This document shows, in pieces, positions 42,000 to 53,860 of a DNA stretch of 64,000 bases (position 1 is the first letter of the stretch; each line of letters opens with the position of its first letter). The stretch comes from Aporrectodea caliginosa (taxonomy: Eukaryota > Annelida > Clitellata > Crassiclitellata > Lumbricidae): positions 330,980-394,979 of the forward strand of contig JACEVL010000421.1 of the NCBI GenBank assembly GCA_020284085.1, read 5' to 3'. The position numbers and the translations under genes were made by a program. Under the pieces are notes generated by a model that did not search any database, was not told where the DNA came from, and was given only the letters and a program-made list of their open reading frames with translations.

Positions 42000-43400
42000 A
42001 AAGCCGTTGTGTTACAACTACGGCGAGTTCACTTAAAAATCTCAAAAGAAGGCGATGACTCCCTTGTTAAGAAAGCATATGAACTGTACTTTGGATATAA
42101 AGTTGGCGATCAGGATAAAGCTTGGGTACCTAAAATTTGTTGCACATTTTGCGCAGTCAATCTCAAAGCATGGATTACTGGTTATAATCGACCGTCTATG
42201 CCGTTTGCTATTCCAATGATATGAAGGGAGCAAAAAATCATGTTTCAAACTGCTGTTTCTTTTTGACAAATGTTTTTGGCCATTCCTCCAAAAGCAAGAA
42301 ACCAATATTGAATATCCTAATCTTCCATTGGCACTGAGACCACTACCACATGATGACAGCCTTCCTGTAGGTCTACCCAATCCACAGGCTGTTTTTACCA
42401 TCGGAGACATTGGTGAAAATGTGAAAAATGGAACAGAAGACTGTATTGATCCTGATTTCCAACCAATGCGGTGCGGTGAGCCTCATTTGATAACTTAACC
42501 TGAGCTAAAATTTAATAACCTAGTCAGGGACTGAAATTCGTGAAAGGATCAAGTGGAATTGCTGTGCTCTCAGATTTAGGGCTGGAATCTATTAGCACAA
42601 GGAACTAATAATAAAAACTGTAACTGTCATCTATCCAGTCAGTAGGCACGGCAGAACTGTTAACTGCGTGGTGATTTGAGATTTGTAGCACTTCTTCAGC
42701 TTCTTGTTGGATGCAGCTAGGATATACGAAGTATTGTTGTTTCATTTGTGAGTGGGTCAGTCATGCTAAAGTTTCCCGCTACCCACTGGCCACGTCGTAA
42801 ACATTGGGCACTACGCCAAAGGAAAGTTTATCACGAACCACTTGTTGAACCCAGTAAGATTTTCTTGCAACCTCCTCACGTCAAGCTTGGACTATTGAAC
42901 AACTTTGTCAAGGCATTGAATAAAGAGGGGAAGGGGTTCAAAAATCTTAAGAGACAATTTTCCTAGCATAAGTGAAGCCTAGACATGAGAAGGCATATTT
43001 GCTGGTCCACAGATAAGAGAACTGATGAATGACAGTCGCTTTGACGAACTCCTGAATAAAATTGAGTTAATTGAGTGGCAGTCTTTGAAGGACGTTAACT
43101 TTCTCGGCAATAACAAATCACCAAATTATATTCAGTTGGTTGAAAAGATACTTCACGCATTGCATCTGATGGTTGTTACTAAAATAATTTCTTTAATTCC
43201 CGTCTTAATTTTTCAGCCAAATCTTTGTGATTTGATGGAAATCGCGATTAACATGGCAAACATCAGGACATTGCCACAATGGAGAAACGACTCCAGGGTG
43301 TGTGGAGCATTAGAATGCTAGCTGATGACTGTTTGACATTGATCAGAGAGGCTTCTGATATTGATTACAATCGCAAATCAGCGTCTGTTCAGTTTTAAAA
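42000..43400 (+). pseudogene. Degenerate transposon-like multicopy gene
   Basis: With several frameshifts the + strand reads VGDQDKAWVPKICCTFCAVN then PFAIPMIW (42090-42220), PNLPLALRPLPHDDSLPVGL (42323-42380), YHEPLVEPSKIFLQPPHVKL and GLLNNFVKALNKEGKGF (42826-42945), then SRFDELLNKIE and FLGNNKSPNYIQLVEKIL (43030-43160). I know this word order from a highly multicopy, uncharacterised gene family in many invertebrates that behaves like a mobile element. The paired Cys at the start suggest a zinc-binding site. This copy is dead and lies in gene E's intron. Confidence 0.7.
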
Positions 43401-43659
43401 TGTCCAAAAAAATAAATAACAGTACATTGTAAATGTATGCACTAAGTAAATTTCTGGGCATTTCTTTTAAAATCTTGCAAACTATTTTTCTCAAAAACCT
43501 TACGTGATACAAAAAAATCTGAGAACATCACTGGATTCAGCGTGCCAAAAGCTATATAGAACAGCTAAAGTTTTTTAGGAAGCAAAAAAAAAGTTAAAAT
43601 TTGTTGTCCAGTGTGATCTTCAGTCTGCTGACACTCCAACTAAAACCTGTTCGGTTTCC

Positions 43660-43946
43660 ACGCATTACTATTATCTGTCCTTCATTCGATCAAGAACTGC
43701 TGCTACTTGCACACTGATAATATTCTTTGGGCGAGGTCTTTTAGTCTTTGGGGTTTCTGCCTCATCTACAGACTCAGAGTTTTCGACGCAGTCTATATAG
43801 CAGTTATCACTATCTGAAGCATCAAATTTAAATAACTCGGCAGCTGTCTTAATACTACTGGACCTGGACATTGGAGTAGTAGTAATAGATTGTCTCAATG
43901 TCTCTTGATAAATTCTGGCCTTAATTTCATCTTGTCTCTCTTTTGA
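43660..43946 (-). pseudogene. Fragment of a second transposon-like gene
   Basis: Minus strand: KERQDEIKARIYQETLRQSI, SSSIKTAAELFKFDASDSDN, then KRPRPKNIISVQVAAVLDRM, then a stop. The copy at 25130-25450 has the same words with more damage. The acidic stretch followed by a basic VAAVLDR segment recalls a multicopy invertebrate element gene. Upstream coding is lost to the LINE. Confidence 0.55.
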
Positions 43947-45430
43947 TTGATTGATTTTTTGATTGATTTCTATTCGGTAACCAAAAACATACAAAAAAGG
44001 GTAATCGACAACAGAAATACATCGGCAAAACAAGTTAAGGTTACCAAGGAGACCCATAAGGGGCCGAAGGGTCCCGCTAACCAGGGCCACCTGGGGTAAT
44101 AGTATTACAGAAAGTAGTGTGGCCAATGTAAACCAAATTAAACATTAATCTTAATCAGACTTAATTAAAGCTTAACTAGTGTGTAAAATTAACAGCGGTA
44201 TGAATGCACATTTCATTATGCCTTAGTAATCACAGAGAATTAAAACATTACAATAAGAAACCTTTTGTGTTAATTTTTATTATGAGTGTCCTGGAGTAAC
44301 TGATGAAGCCCTTAAAATATAGTCACGTAAATTGCGTTTAAAGAGATGAAGGCTAGATAAGGATCGTATTTCAAAAGGGATTGCATTCTACGTTCTCGGT
44401 CCTATACATTTAATGGAAGAGTCTTGTGTTAGTACCGGCAAATGGAATAAGGAAGGATCTGGGGTTTCTGGATGGATGGACACGGATGCCCAAGTTAAGT
44501 CGAAAAAAGTCTTGGTATATAAGAGGCAGTAGATTATTATAACGGTACATAAATACCCAAATTGATATCTCCTTATTTGCTCTAGTTTTAATATATTTAT
44601 TACGATCAAGAAACTCCTTGGCTGTATGGGATGCATAGGTGAGACCGGCTATAAATCTAATCGCTTTTTTTGAAGAATCTGAAGCTTGGATAAGTTAGAT
44701 TTATAAGCAGAGGCCCACACAATGTTACAATAGGTTAAAAATTTAATATGGGTAAATCAGAGTGTAATAGAGAGAGGATCGGGCCTGTTGGGGTAATATT
44801 TTAGCTATCCGTGAGAAAATTCCTAATATTTTAGCAACCGTAGATGCGATATTTGCTATGTGTTCCTTCCATGATAGGTGTTTGTCCACATAGACCTCTA
44901 GAAACTTGGAGGATTGAACTTGAGTTATGGGAGTATTCATAATTTTTAAATTAGGCAATACTGGAGGAGATGTTTTTTTATAGGGATCTAAATAGTATAA
45001 AATTTGTTTTATCTAAGTTTAGAGTTAGTTTATTCACTTGGAACCATTTAGCAAATTTTACCAGTTCAGTGTTGGCATGCTCAATTAGGAATTCCAATGA
45101 GTGAGAATAGAATAGGGCCTATAATTATTAGTATTATCATCTGCAAATAGTATAAAGAAAAGAGTGGAAGAGACATTAGGAAGATCGTTAATAAAAAAGA
45201 TAAAAAGAACGGAACCAAGAATAGAGCCTTGAGGCACTCCGTATTCGATGGGTTTTAGAGCGGGAGAGCTCCGTAACAGCTGACCTATGGCACTCTGTTT
45301 TCCAGGTAACTCCTGAACCAAATTAATTGGAAAATTCGAATTCCATAGATGCTTAATTTTTTAAAGAGAATACTATGATCTATGATATCGAAAGCTTTGG
45401 CCAAAACTTTAGCCAGATATTAAATGTTTT
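43947..45430 (-). mobile_element. CR1/L2-like LINE, 5'-truncated, degenerate
   Basis: Minus-strand order: KAFDIIDHSILFKKLSIYGI (45350-45410), GVPQGSILGSVLF and FFINDLPNVSS with FADD (45140-45230), VYVDKHLSWKEHIANIAS (44880) and SSLYYTLIYPY (44750). The rest of the C-terminal region, partly frameshifted, runs to about 44350. A TGAT/ATCA microsatellite tail lies at 43947-43975. It interrupts the repeat element at 41340-43946 and so is the younger insertion. Confidence 0.9.
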
Positions 45431-46023
45431 GAAAAACATTATTAACTTTTGATATGAAGTGCTTTTCCTTTATTACAAAATGCTGGATTAATTTGAAGTG
45501 GGTTGTGGATTCTATGTGATATCGTGAGTAAATATAAATAAATAAATAAGCTTTGGAAAGCCTTTTATATACAGAAGTCCCCCCAAAATTTTTTTAATTA
45601 AAATGATTTATTTACTCCTCAGCTCCAGTTTGTTCCAATTTATATATTTATTATTTAATCATTCATTTATAAAACCAGTCATCAGAGACTAAGGTATCTA
45701 ACAATCCATGGTACATAGCACTCATCACATATTACATTGTGATGTGGCACCCTTAAATAATGGAATACTTTTTAAAGATTTTGCACATGGGTTTCTACTA
45801 CCAATAGGCCTACGAACAGAACTGGGGGATGTCCCTGGCATTATAAAAAAATACTTTTTTGACTGACACCCTATGCCACAATATATTCATATCATGGCCT
45901 AATTCTACAAATTGATGAACGATCACGACGTTTGCGATTGCATGAAACAATTGAACCAATTTTTCTCGCTAAGGAATAAATGATGTGATGCTATGATGAC
46001 AGTGACTACGACGATGACTACTA
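45431..46023. other. End of gene E intron
   Basis: From about 45945 the sequence is homologous to 18706-18790 upstream of gene C. Otherwise nothing is recognised. Confidence 0.5.
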
Positions 46024-46071
46024 CGATGATGATGACGATGATGATGATGATGATGATGATGAAATGATGAT
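46024..46071 (+). repeat. (GAT)n microsatellite just upstream of gene E
   Basis: Interrupted GAT repeats end in GATCCTATGGTGTTG, as upstream of gene C. Confidence 0.9.
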
Positions 46072-46132
46072 CCTATGGTGTTGACGATAAAGATAATGCG
46101 ATTTGGGAAGTATTTAATGAATTTCTTTTAGG

Positions 46133-48994
46133 ATGACGGAAGAGGCGGATAAATGGTTGGAAGAAATTTCGTCTGATTTCATTATTCACACATACCAGTT
46201 GCTTCCAAAGTCTTGTACTATTTTCTCTGATCGCATGCATATTCCAGTCAATTCCTCATGCTGTTTGCCAAGGTATTCCATTTATTGTGGCAGCTCTCAA
46301 GAGTTTTATATACGACCGGTGAATCCATGCATCGACGATATTGATGTATTAATTTACAGTGGTGGTATATTGGCCTTCGTGGAAGACATTCCAGTTTTGC
46401 CAAATGATTTGAGTCGCCTACGAGATACGATCACATGCTATAAGATTGAACCATACCTCAGATATCCAGGTTTTGTTCGACTTCGAGTTTTGGGGACAGT
46501 GCATTATAATTGGAGATATAAAAAGTACGATTTTAGCCATACAAATGGCCTACCTGGATTCATTAAGCTTGATACAATTGACCGTGTAACTTATTCATGG
46601 CTGATTGACATATTATGTCTTGGTGAGCCATCCAGTACCGTGAGAGGTCCAGCGATTAGGTTTCAAGAGGTGGGTTCTGTGACGCTTGATAACGTCCGTA
46701 GCGTGTGGTGCCCTCAGTGGCCCAGAGAAGCCCAAGCTTGGCTAACACGACGTAGAGGTAACGGATGGCCGACGATTGCTGTAATCTCTGAAGTTGTGAA
46801 ACAAGGTTGTCACGTTGTACACGCTCAACATCGTTCTTGTAGAAGCGATGTAGCACAGTGGAGATATTCATTTTCAGTCGCGGAAGTAATTTTAATTCAG
46901 AGTTGGACTCAAGTTCAACAAATTGTCTATCATTTGCTAAGGTTCCTCGCAAAGAAAGAATTAATACAAAAGAATTGTACAAAGGAGGATGAGGTTTTCT
47001 GTACTTATCATTTAAAGACGTTGATGTTATGGACTTGTGAAAAGATGTCACCTCAATGGTGGAATTCCTCTTCTGTTATTGCGATCTGCTGTGAGTTGTT
47101 ACAAAAGCTTTCAAAATGGCTAAAGAGGCGATACTGTCCGAATTATTTTATTCCAGAAGCAAACTTATTTCAGGAACAATGGACCAAGAAAATGTGCGAA
47201 AAAAGCGAAAGACAACTGGATAAATTTTGCAATTCTGGAATTCTTTGTCGTTGGTTTGTGGATAATTACATACTGCCATTCACTCAAAACATTTTCACAG
47301 TTGAAGTCATAAGCAAAGTAATTCCGCATTTTAAGGATTATCTGGTAACTCTTTATGAATTTCGGAAAGCGAGTAAATTAGAATCATTAGATTTGTTGTT
47401 TTCAAACGGATTTGCAATTTGCAATAAGTTTGCTCGTAGCATAGTGCGATCTGAAAATAGGATTGAACCGAGATCATGTTTAAGTTATACGTGTTCAGCA
47501 AGAAAAATGGCACTGCTTGGTCGCTGTGAAATGTCAGTGCTTCCAATACCGCAGGACGTCTGGTGTCTCGAGCATTTTGATACAGCATTGTATAGCTTGA
47601 ATGTTGCTTATGATTTAATGTGTGGAAAAATGTCATGCGATAGCGAACTATTTGCTGAGTGTGTCAAAGGAATTTCTTTGACACCAAAAATCGTTAGGTG
47701 TCAATATCACATATTTCCCAAACCCTTAGCAGCAGATAGAAGTCGGTTTCAATTTTTACGAGCACATGATTTTATGGAAAATTTAACTGGATTAAATAGC
47801 CCTTCAGAATTTCGATTATTGTCTGCCTTGTCGAAAGAGTTTCTGAAAAAGGCTTTGGAATGTGACGATTCTCAATCCAATGGCATTGCTCCAGCGGCTT
47901 TGGTGAATCTGGCTGCTCTACGTTTTGCATCATCAAAATACCAAATGGTAATAGACCTTTGCTCAGCTGTCTTGATAGATCAAACGATCCAGACGGAAAA
48001 TGAAACATTGGATGCAGGGCGCTTGTTATTTATTGACGATGTTGCTAGAGTCGTTGGATTTTGTCTTGTTTGCAAGAAGTTTAATGAAGTTACGCATTTT
48101 AGTACGAGACAGATTTTTCTCGATCTACGTCTTACACCAACGGTGTTCGCTTACTATTTGACAGTAGTATCCGCCGAAAGAATATCCAAACATTTAAAAT
48201 TAAATTATAATTTAACGAGTTCAGCATTTCCCTTAGATCGATGTTTGTTAGTGATTGCAAATCGAAAGTTATGTACTTTGATAAAAGCAGGTATTTGTTT
48301 AAGGGAAGTCAGACTGTGCGTATATCGCAGAACGGAGCCACTGAAAACAAATTTAACTTTAAGTGTGAATGCTTTGATGGGTAAAGAAAAATGTATTGAA
48401 GCTCTGACGGAATTCGCCTTAGAAAATATGACATCATTTTACAATGTAATTCGCGAAGACTTTGGTATCCAGTGCAGCATAATTAACTGCTATCGCGCTT
48501 TGTACCTTTACAAGTGTCGCCAGTACGATGAAGCCTTGCATTTATGTGAACGAATTCTTCATGAGCCTGATCTGCAGAATGATTTGAAGAAGTTTGCATT
48601 TGCGAATGTTTTGTTGTTGCCACCGCTTGACTCGTTTTTCGATGGAGACGTACAGTCGTTGCTTGGTCTTCATACACTCTTTTATTATTTATCACCTCTG
48701 AATGACGATATGAATAATTTTATTGCTGGAATTGTTAACTCTGGTTGGAAACAACTTTCGGAGTCTCTTATGCGCCCTTACTCCATAAAATGTCACTATT
48801 TTCTTGGAAAACATTTCCTTGCAAGGTATTTGAAGCTTAGATGTTGCATCGATTGTAATCAACCGTTTGCAGAAATAATGACTGAAATTGGTGCTATGAA
48901 GAATTACCTTCCATTTGAACACATTATTTGCCGCTTTATTCTAAGAAAACTTCATCATGTTCAGATTAATTTCAGGGTTTTATCAAAACAATGA
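46133..48994 (+). CDS. Mab-21/cGLR-like protein, gene E (953 aa)
   Basis: An intact single coding exon directly after TTTCTTTTAG-G, the strongest splice acceptor in the array. The core has Gly53-Ser54, Asp69-Ile-Asp71 and a likely third Asp186 before NVRSVWCPQWP. The Mab-21 helical domain follows (QWRYSFSVAEVILIQSW, CTYHLKTLMLWTCEK, WWNSSSVIAICCELL), with no zinc-thumb insertion. The C-terminal region has the FIDDVARVVG motif and TPR-like hairpins (VNLAALRFASSKYQM; ALYLYKCRQYDEALHLCE). Compared with gene C it lacks about ten residues after the LSPLNDDMNNF stretch. No signal peptide or transmembrane segment is seen, so it is probably soluble and intracellular. Its possible role in innate nucleic-acid sensing is inferred from the family only. 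Confidence 0.93.
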   Translation: MTEEADKWLEEISSDFIIHTYQLLPKSCTIFSDRMHIPVNSSCCLPRYSIYCGSSQEFYIRPVNPCIDDIDVLIYSGGILAFVEDIPVLPNDLSRLRDTITCYKIEPYLRYPGFVRLRVLGTVHYNWRYKKYDFSHTNGLPGFIKLDTIDRVTYSWLIDILCLGEPSSTVRGPAIRFQEVGSVTLDNVRSVWCPQWPREAQAWLTRRRGNGWPTIAVISEVVKQGCHVVHAQHRSCRSDVAQWRYSFSVAEVILIQSWTQVQQIVYHLLRFLAKKELIQKNCTKEDEVFCTYHLKTLMLWTCEKMSPQWWNSSSVIAICCELLQKLSKWLKRRYCPNYFIPEANLFQEQWTKKMCEKSERQLDKFCNSGILCRWFVDNYILPFTQNIFTVEVISKVIPHFKDYLVTLYEFRKASKLESLDLLFSNGFAICNKFARSIVRSENRIEPRSCLSYTCSARKMALLGRCEMSVLPIPQDVWCLEHFDTALYSLNVAYDLMCGKMSCDSELFAECVKGISLTPKIVRCQYHIFPKPLAADRSRFQFLRAHDFMENLTGLNSPSEFRLLSALSKEFLKKALECDDSQSNGIAPAALVNLAALRFASSKYQMVIDLCSAVLIDQTIQTENETLDAGRLLFIDDVARVVGFCLVCKKFNEVTHFSTRQIFLDLRLTPTVFAYYLTVVSAERISKHLKLNYNLTSSAFPLDRCLLVIANRKLCTLIKAGICLREVRLCVYRRTEPLKTNLTLSVNALMGKEKCIEALTEFALENMTSFYNVIREDFGIQCSIINCYRALYLYKCRQYDEALHLCERILHEPDLQNDLKKFAFANVLLLPPLDSFFDGDVQSLLGLHTLFYYLSPLNDDMNNFIAGIVNSGWKQLSESLMRPYSIKCHYFLGKHFLARYLKLRCCIDCNQPFAEIMTEIGAMKNYLPFEHIICRFILRKLHHVQINFRVLSKQ

Positions 48995-49690
48995 CCATTA
49001 GAATTTCTTTTGTGTCTTCGGATACTTTGAAGGTTGTAAATAATGACTGAATTATCTGTATTCATTTTTCGATATGCGTTTAAGTTTTGCCAATTCGAGG
49101 CAGGCTCGATATGGGAAGTGCCCCACTGCCCCACTAGACTACTTTCGCACAGAAATAATTTTACCACTGAACTTAGAAACAGTTGGAATAGAAATCTTGG
49201 CGATCATTGCATTGATACCGTTTGTGTGTCCTATAATTATAGTGCATGTGTATCGTTTGTGGAAAAATATGTAGGTCAGGTGTTACAGATTCTAGGACAC
49301 CTTTGATCTACTGACCCATGCATGTACACTCCTATTATATTATATTAGCCATCCTCTTTGGAACACCTATTAACGTCAACTGTTATCTTTATATATTTTT
49401 GTTTTGAATTCACAGCGCCTTACCTTGATATAAATTCTCAACGTAAGTGTAGCCCAAGAAAGGAACGATATTTCCTGGTAAAGCAGATGAAAAAATGTCG
49501 ATTTTGCATTTGAACTGATTACGCGGTCTCACGACGCTTGTAGGCCTACTGCTAGAAAGACAGAAATCGTAATCACAAGACGCAATGTCAAAAAGTTCTA
49601 AATCACTACTTGAAATTGAGCGCTACGGTACCAGCTTATTCATAGGCACTGTATCACATCCAAGGGATTGTTCAATATAGACCCTTTGAA
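48995..49690. other. 3' flank of gene E, nothing recognised
   Basis: GAAGGTTGTAAATAATGACTG at 49029 resembles the 3' flanks of genes A and C. The open frames at 49043-49306 have no family features. Confidence 0.5.
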
Positions 49691-49696
49691 GAACAT

Positions 49697-50050
49697 CACC
49701 TTTCTGCTGGTATACCAGAGAAGAAAGAAGACAGAGGACCTGACGCCTTACCTAAGTGGATAGTTGAGTTCACGCATACGCTAGAGTCGTTGGGGAATTT
49801 TCCCGCGGGCGTAACCGTTGTTGGTTGCCAACAATTTGTAATACCGCTTATTACCGCGGTAAGGGGAGTTTACTCTCGCGGTAATACCGCGGTAATGGGT
49901 GTGTCAGCTAAGGAGTTTTTTGTGTGCCAATACAAACTGTCGATAAGATAATAATAATAAGTTATGTGTAAGCATTTTTTCTGGTGTACCTGGGAAGAAA
50001 GAAGCGGGGAGAGAAAACCGGGGACGGCTGACGCCTTACCTAAGTGGACT
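49697..50050. repeat. Direct duplication of an ~80-bp segment around GC-rich palindromes
   Basis: GAAGAAAGAAG with downstream TGACGCCTTACCTAAGTGGA occurs at 49697-49765 and 49977-50050. Between them is the palindrome-rich TTACCGCGGTAA / GGTAATACCGCGGTAAT sequence (49850-49900). Confidence 0.7.
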
Positions 50051-50144
50051 TAGTTGCGGGGATGGGGTTCTCCCCATGCACTCTCTAGTTTCTACAAGGT
50101 CGCTGATTGAATGTGGACTTGTCTGACATCATAATATTATTCAT

Positions 50145-50212
50145 CCATTCATTCATTATGAAAATTTATGCAGCGCCTCTTCAAGATATCTACTCAGAGG
50201 AGCTCTGCTAAC
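50145..50212 (-). mobile_element. Short LINE 3' terminus
   Basis: CATTCATTCATTATGAAAAT, then TACTCAGAGGAGCTC, belongs to the same family as the termini at 7188 and 56472. Confidence 0.65.
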
Positions 50213-51740
50213 AGCTAATTTCTGAGCCTATTATAATGACAAGTGTCATGAACGAATTTATTACATCAGTTAGCAAAACAATGCATTGTAAGCTAGAAGA
50301 GTCGCCACTGACGGGGTCACGCGCACACGTGGAACCAACCAACAGATTCTCGTCGATAGCTGAAGATGGCATGGATGTTCAGAGTCTCTGGGCCAAGTAG
50401 CGTTGATAGAGTAGAGCGGCCACCGTTGACATCGTTCGCAAACACGGTGACGCTGCCGACAAGCAGTCCCTCACTGGTCATGCCACATACTCACTCTGCG
50501 TCAGTCACGCAATCCTCTTTGAGTTGTGTATAGGTTCTGAGTGCAGTGCATGGTTCATATTCGTCGATAAGGTCTACGTCTATCTATATCTCCAAAAACC
50601 AACATGAAAACTTTGTAAATAACTCTACTTTAGAGATTGTTGACATTTACACAGAAAGCACTTCTGAAATTAATAGGGCACCCAGTAAAAGTGGCAAATT
50701 TCACGCAACTACAGGTCGGTCTGCAAATTTCAATTTCCAACACACAATAGACTAATTCCGACGATTAAAATTCGTAATGGCAATTGCAGACTAAAAGTGT
50801 ATAGGGTTCTGCTAAGAGCTAATCTCTGAGCACAAACTTATTCACGCATGCGCTGCGTCAAATCAGAGGAGTTGTCCGGAGATACAGTGTGAAGTTCTAT
50901 GTTCCTTGGAGACCAAGGAGAGAAGGACACAAAGAAGATGTTACGGTGCTGCTCGTCACCAAAAGAAGAGAAGAAGATTAAGACGTTCAGCATTAACTGA
51001 GTGTCGAATATTAAGGTTATTCAATTGAAGTTTCCGATTGCTGTACTACAAACTTTGACGTTGTTCTTCAACGCCGCGGACGGCAAGAATCCGTTTATTA
51101 AACAAAGGCCGGTTTAATGTATAGCGTGGGAGAGTTATGTGGGGCATAAGTTATATTGTATTGTATAGGAAAACTAGCGAATAAAATCGATGAACACCTC
51201 ACAGCAGCGCCTATGTGGGCTAGTTCTTACACTTAAACCCTTTGAGTTGCCGACGTTTTTATCCCAGTACAGGTTGAAAATTATACTGCTAACAGTTTGC
51301 ATTACATCACAGGATCCTTTGGAGCCCACCAGCAGAAATAAATCACAGTGATCAGTAAATTGATTATAGAGATATATCACTTAAAGAGTGAAACGCACTG
51401 AAAGAAACCTAGACTCGCTGAAGACGCAGGAGAAACATAATTATAGAGGTTTCGGATAACGTTTTACATAGAGGCTAGAGTAAAGTTTAAGTTCTGAATC
51501 ATAATGATTGACTGATAAACGAAGTTTTATTAGGGATTAGAAAATGACGCACGTCGCTAAAAGAACTGTGAAGCTCACTTGCAAAAAAAACATCCGTAGA
51601 ATAATTTTTTCGTTAGCTTGACGTTTTCAAGCGGCCAGCCAGCTAGATATGCACCAATACGCGCACATATCTACCGAGCAGCCGAGCCACTAACCTCATT
51701 TCTTTTTAAATAAGCAAGAGTTTAATAAACGAATATATTA
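50213..51740. other. Intergenic, nothing recognised
   Basis: Near-identical phrases TCTGCTAACAGCTAATTTCT (50204) and TCTGCTAAGAGCTAATCTCT (50808) form a short direct repeat. No gene is supported. Confidence 0.45.
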
Positions 51741-51742
51741 TA

Positions 51743-53126
51743 CAACTGTGTCCGGAAAAATTCCGACCCCCTGAGATACGAATGAGAGAACTAGTAAATT
51801 GTCATCAATTTTTAAAATTCCAAAAACAATTTAATCCTGAAATATTAGTGAACTATAATTTATGTTCAAAATGTCCGCCATTGGCTTCAACACAAGCTAC
51901 GAGACGCACACGCCACTGACTAACGGCAGCATCGACGACCAGTTGATCAAATTCATCCCAAGCATTAACAATTCGCTCACGGAGTTCTTCAATGTTTCTG
52001 ACCTTTGTCTTGTATACCTTCTCCTGCATTATTCCCCAAATTTTATAATCAACAGGATTTAAGTCCGGACTGTTTGGAGGCCAAAGATTTGGAGGTATAA
52101 AATCTGGAGTCTCCTTTATCAGCAGTTCGACAGTTTCTCGTGCTCGGTGAGCTGGAGCACCATCTTGTTGAAATGTGTAGTAATCTGAATATTGCCTGAT
52201 ATCAGGTAATAATTTTTCCATCAACAAAGAATCTCGATAGTAAGCTCCATTTATTTTAACGCCAGGTTCTATGAAATGTATGTCTGTTTTACCAAGAGCA
52301 GATACACCAACTGAAACCATTACTGACTGGCTGAATGTTGGGCGAGTACTAAGCAAACGATTAGCTGGGATGTTTTTCTTCCGAGTTCCGGTGGCAACGT
52401 ACAGACGATCATTTTGACTGTTCTTTGGTGTGGCGATGGTAAACAACTTTTCGTCTGTAAACCAAATAAAGTTTACCATTTCATCAGGATAGTGATCTAA
52501 CAAAATCCTTGAACGCTCGAGCCGTGCTTCCTTGTTGGCTTCTGTTAATTCAGTCGCTCGTCTTTTCTTTAAACACTTTAGATGAAGGTCATTTTTGACA
52601 ATTTCGTGCACTGAAGTTTTTGAAATTCCAGTCTCTCGAGCGATTTCTCTTAGCGTTAGATGTGATTGAGGTCGATCTTCTTGACTTAAAACGAGATCCT
52701 CAACTGATTTTCGATATTTTCAGTTGTCCGTGCAACTCTCGGTCTACCGCTACCCTTGCGACGCTTACACGATTCGGTTAGATCAATTTTTCGTATAAGG
52801 TACTTTAGTCCACCTAATGTCCAACCCTTGTTCGGAAATTTTTTCAGAAACTTCTTGGCTCCATATTTCTTGTTTTGGCGTAAAAATTTTATAACAATTT
52901 TGTCTTCCTCGCTAAACGCCATTTTCTTGCAACTTTGTTTACAAAATATAAAACTCAAATACGTCACTATGACGTAAGTTTAAACGGGGCCGTTAATACA
53001 TTACAAAGAATTTCGTTTGCAAGTATGTCAAGATGAAAATGCTTTTGTATTTTTTTAAATCGATTATTATCTACTATAGTTTTTTTAACCACATCTGTGG
53101 GGGTCGGAATTTTTCCGGACACAGTG
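51743..53126 (-). mobile_element. Tc1/mariner-superfamily transposon (1,384 bp)
   Basis: The terminal inverted repeats share CTGTGTCCGGAAAAATTCCG and the following ACCCCC. The left copy has one extra A near its tip. TA target-site duplications lie at 51741-51742 and 53127-53128. The whole space between holds one transposase gene on the minus strand. Short length, TA target and gene content fit the superfamily. Confidence 0.95.
51853..52922 (-). pseudogene. Tc1/mariner transposase with one frameshift
   Basis: Starts MAFSEEDKIVIKFLRQ with a helix-turn-helix region ending RRKGSGRPR. A single-base frameshift near 52705 separates this from the rest, which then reads on without a stop. The catalytic domain has D1 in WFTDEKLFT, D2 in FQQDGAPAHRA and D3 in SPDLNPVDYKIW. 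There are 37 residues between D2 and D3, so it is DD37D (maT-like spacing). The C-terminus is CVEANGGHFEHKL. Apart from the frameshift it looks intact, implying recent activity. The start is placed at 52922 because family members begin at this Met; an upstream in-frame Met at 52967 overlaps the region near the inverted repeat. Confidence 0.93.
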
Positions 53127-53130
53127 TATA

Positions 53131-53260
53131 ACCGGTAATGCACATGTACTGATCAGCGAAAGAATAAATCATATTATATAGAACACTGAGATATGACACT
53201 CAGTGCTTCATAATGCCCATATCCTTTGCCTTAATGAATACGACCCCACAGGTTGGCTAC
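53131..53260. other. Short spacer, nothing recognised
   Basis: AT-rich sequence between the mariner element and the shared flank block. Confidence 0.4.
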
Positions 53261-53860
53261 ACAGTTAACGAATTTATGGGTGCAGTGGATCGCATTATGC
53301 GGATCGTGTATTATGGTGATCTTATCTAGCTCACTGAGACTGTGGCAGTATTAATTTATCTGACAACAACCGATTTATACACTTCATCACACCTTTCGCA
53401 AGATGGCGCGGATGTATTGCTCTGCCGACCACTGAAACTAAGCAGGGCATCTAGGGAGTGATATATCTGTGTGTACTCCGAAGTCTCTGGAAATACATGT
53501 AAAATGAGCTAATAATTTACTACACGTTTACATTAGTGACATTACAGCTAGACGTGAATGACGAAATTTAAACAGTCCCCCGAGCAATTAGTATTAAGTG
53601 ACTAGAATAAGTGCTCATCCGTGCTACAAGTTCGAAATAATTTCACTGCTTAGAACAAACAATTGAGATTGCTCGTTCACAAAACCTGCAAGTGAATGCT
53701 TAAAAACATGTGTTTATCTTAAACAATCGATCGAGCAAAATTTAGCCAAATAATTTATCCGTCGACGGCGATTTCACTTCACAGAAAGCAACAATCGAGA
53801 GATTGCACCGTTCCTAAAACCTGAAAATATAGGCCTACACTAAGAAATAGCAGTAGGCCT
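53261..53860 (+). repeat. Flank block shared with 34370-35000
   Basis: ACGAATTTATGGGTGCAGTG, CACTTCATCACACCTTTCGC and TTCACTTCACAGAAAGCAAC parallel the block downstream of gene D. Homology seems to continue weakly to GGTCACGATATAAG (54054; compare 35566). Confidence 0.6.

Larger units (their letters stand above)
41340..43946. mobile_element. Long copy of an uncharacterised repeat element, interrupted by a LINE
   Basis: Both outer parts match the short copy at 24936-25480. The interior (41560-43620) carries a degenerate coding region on the + strand, and the right end carries another on the minus strand. The right boundary is cut by the LINE starting at 43947. Element class unknown. Confidence 0.6.
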
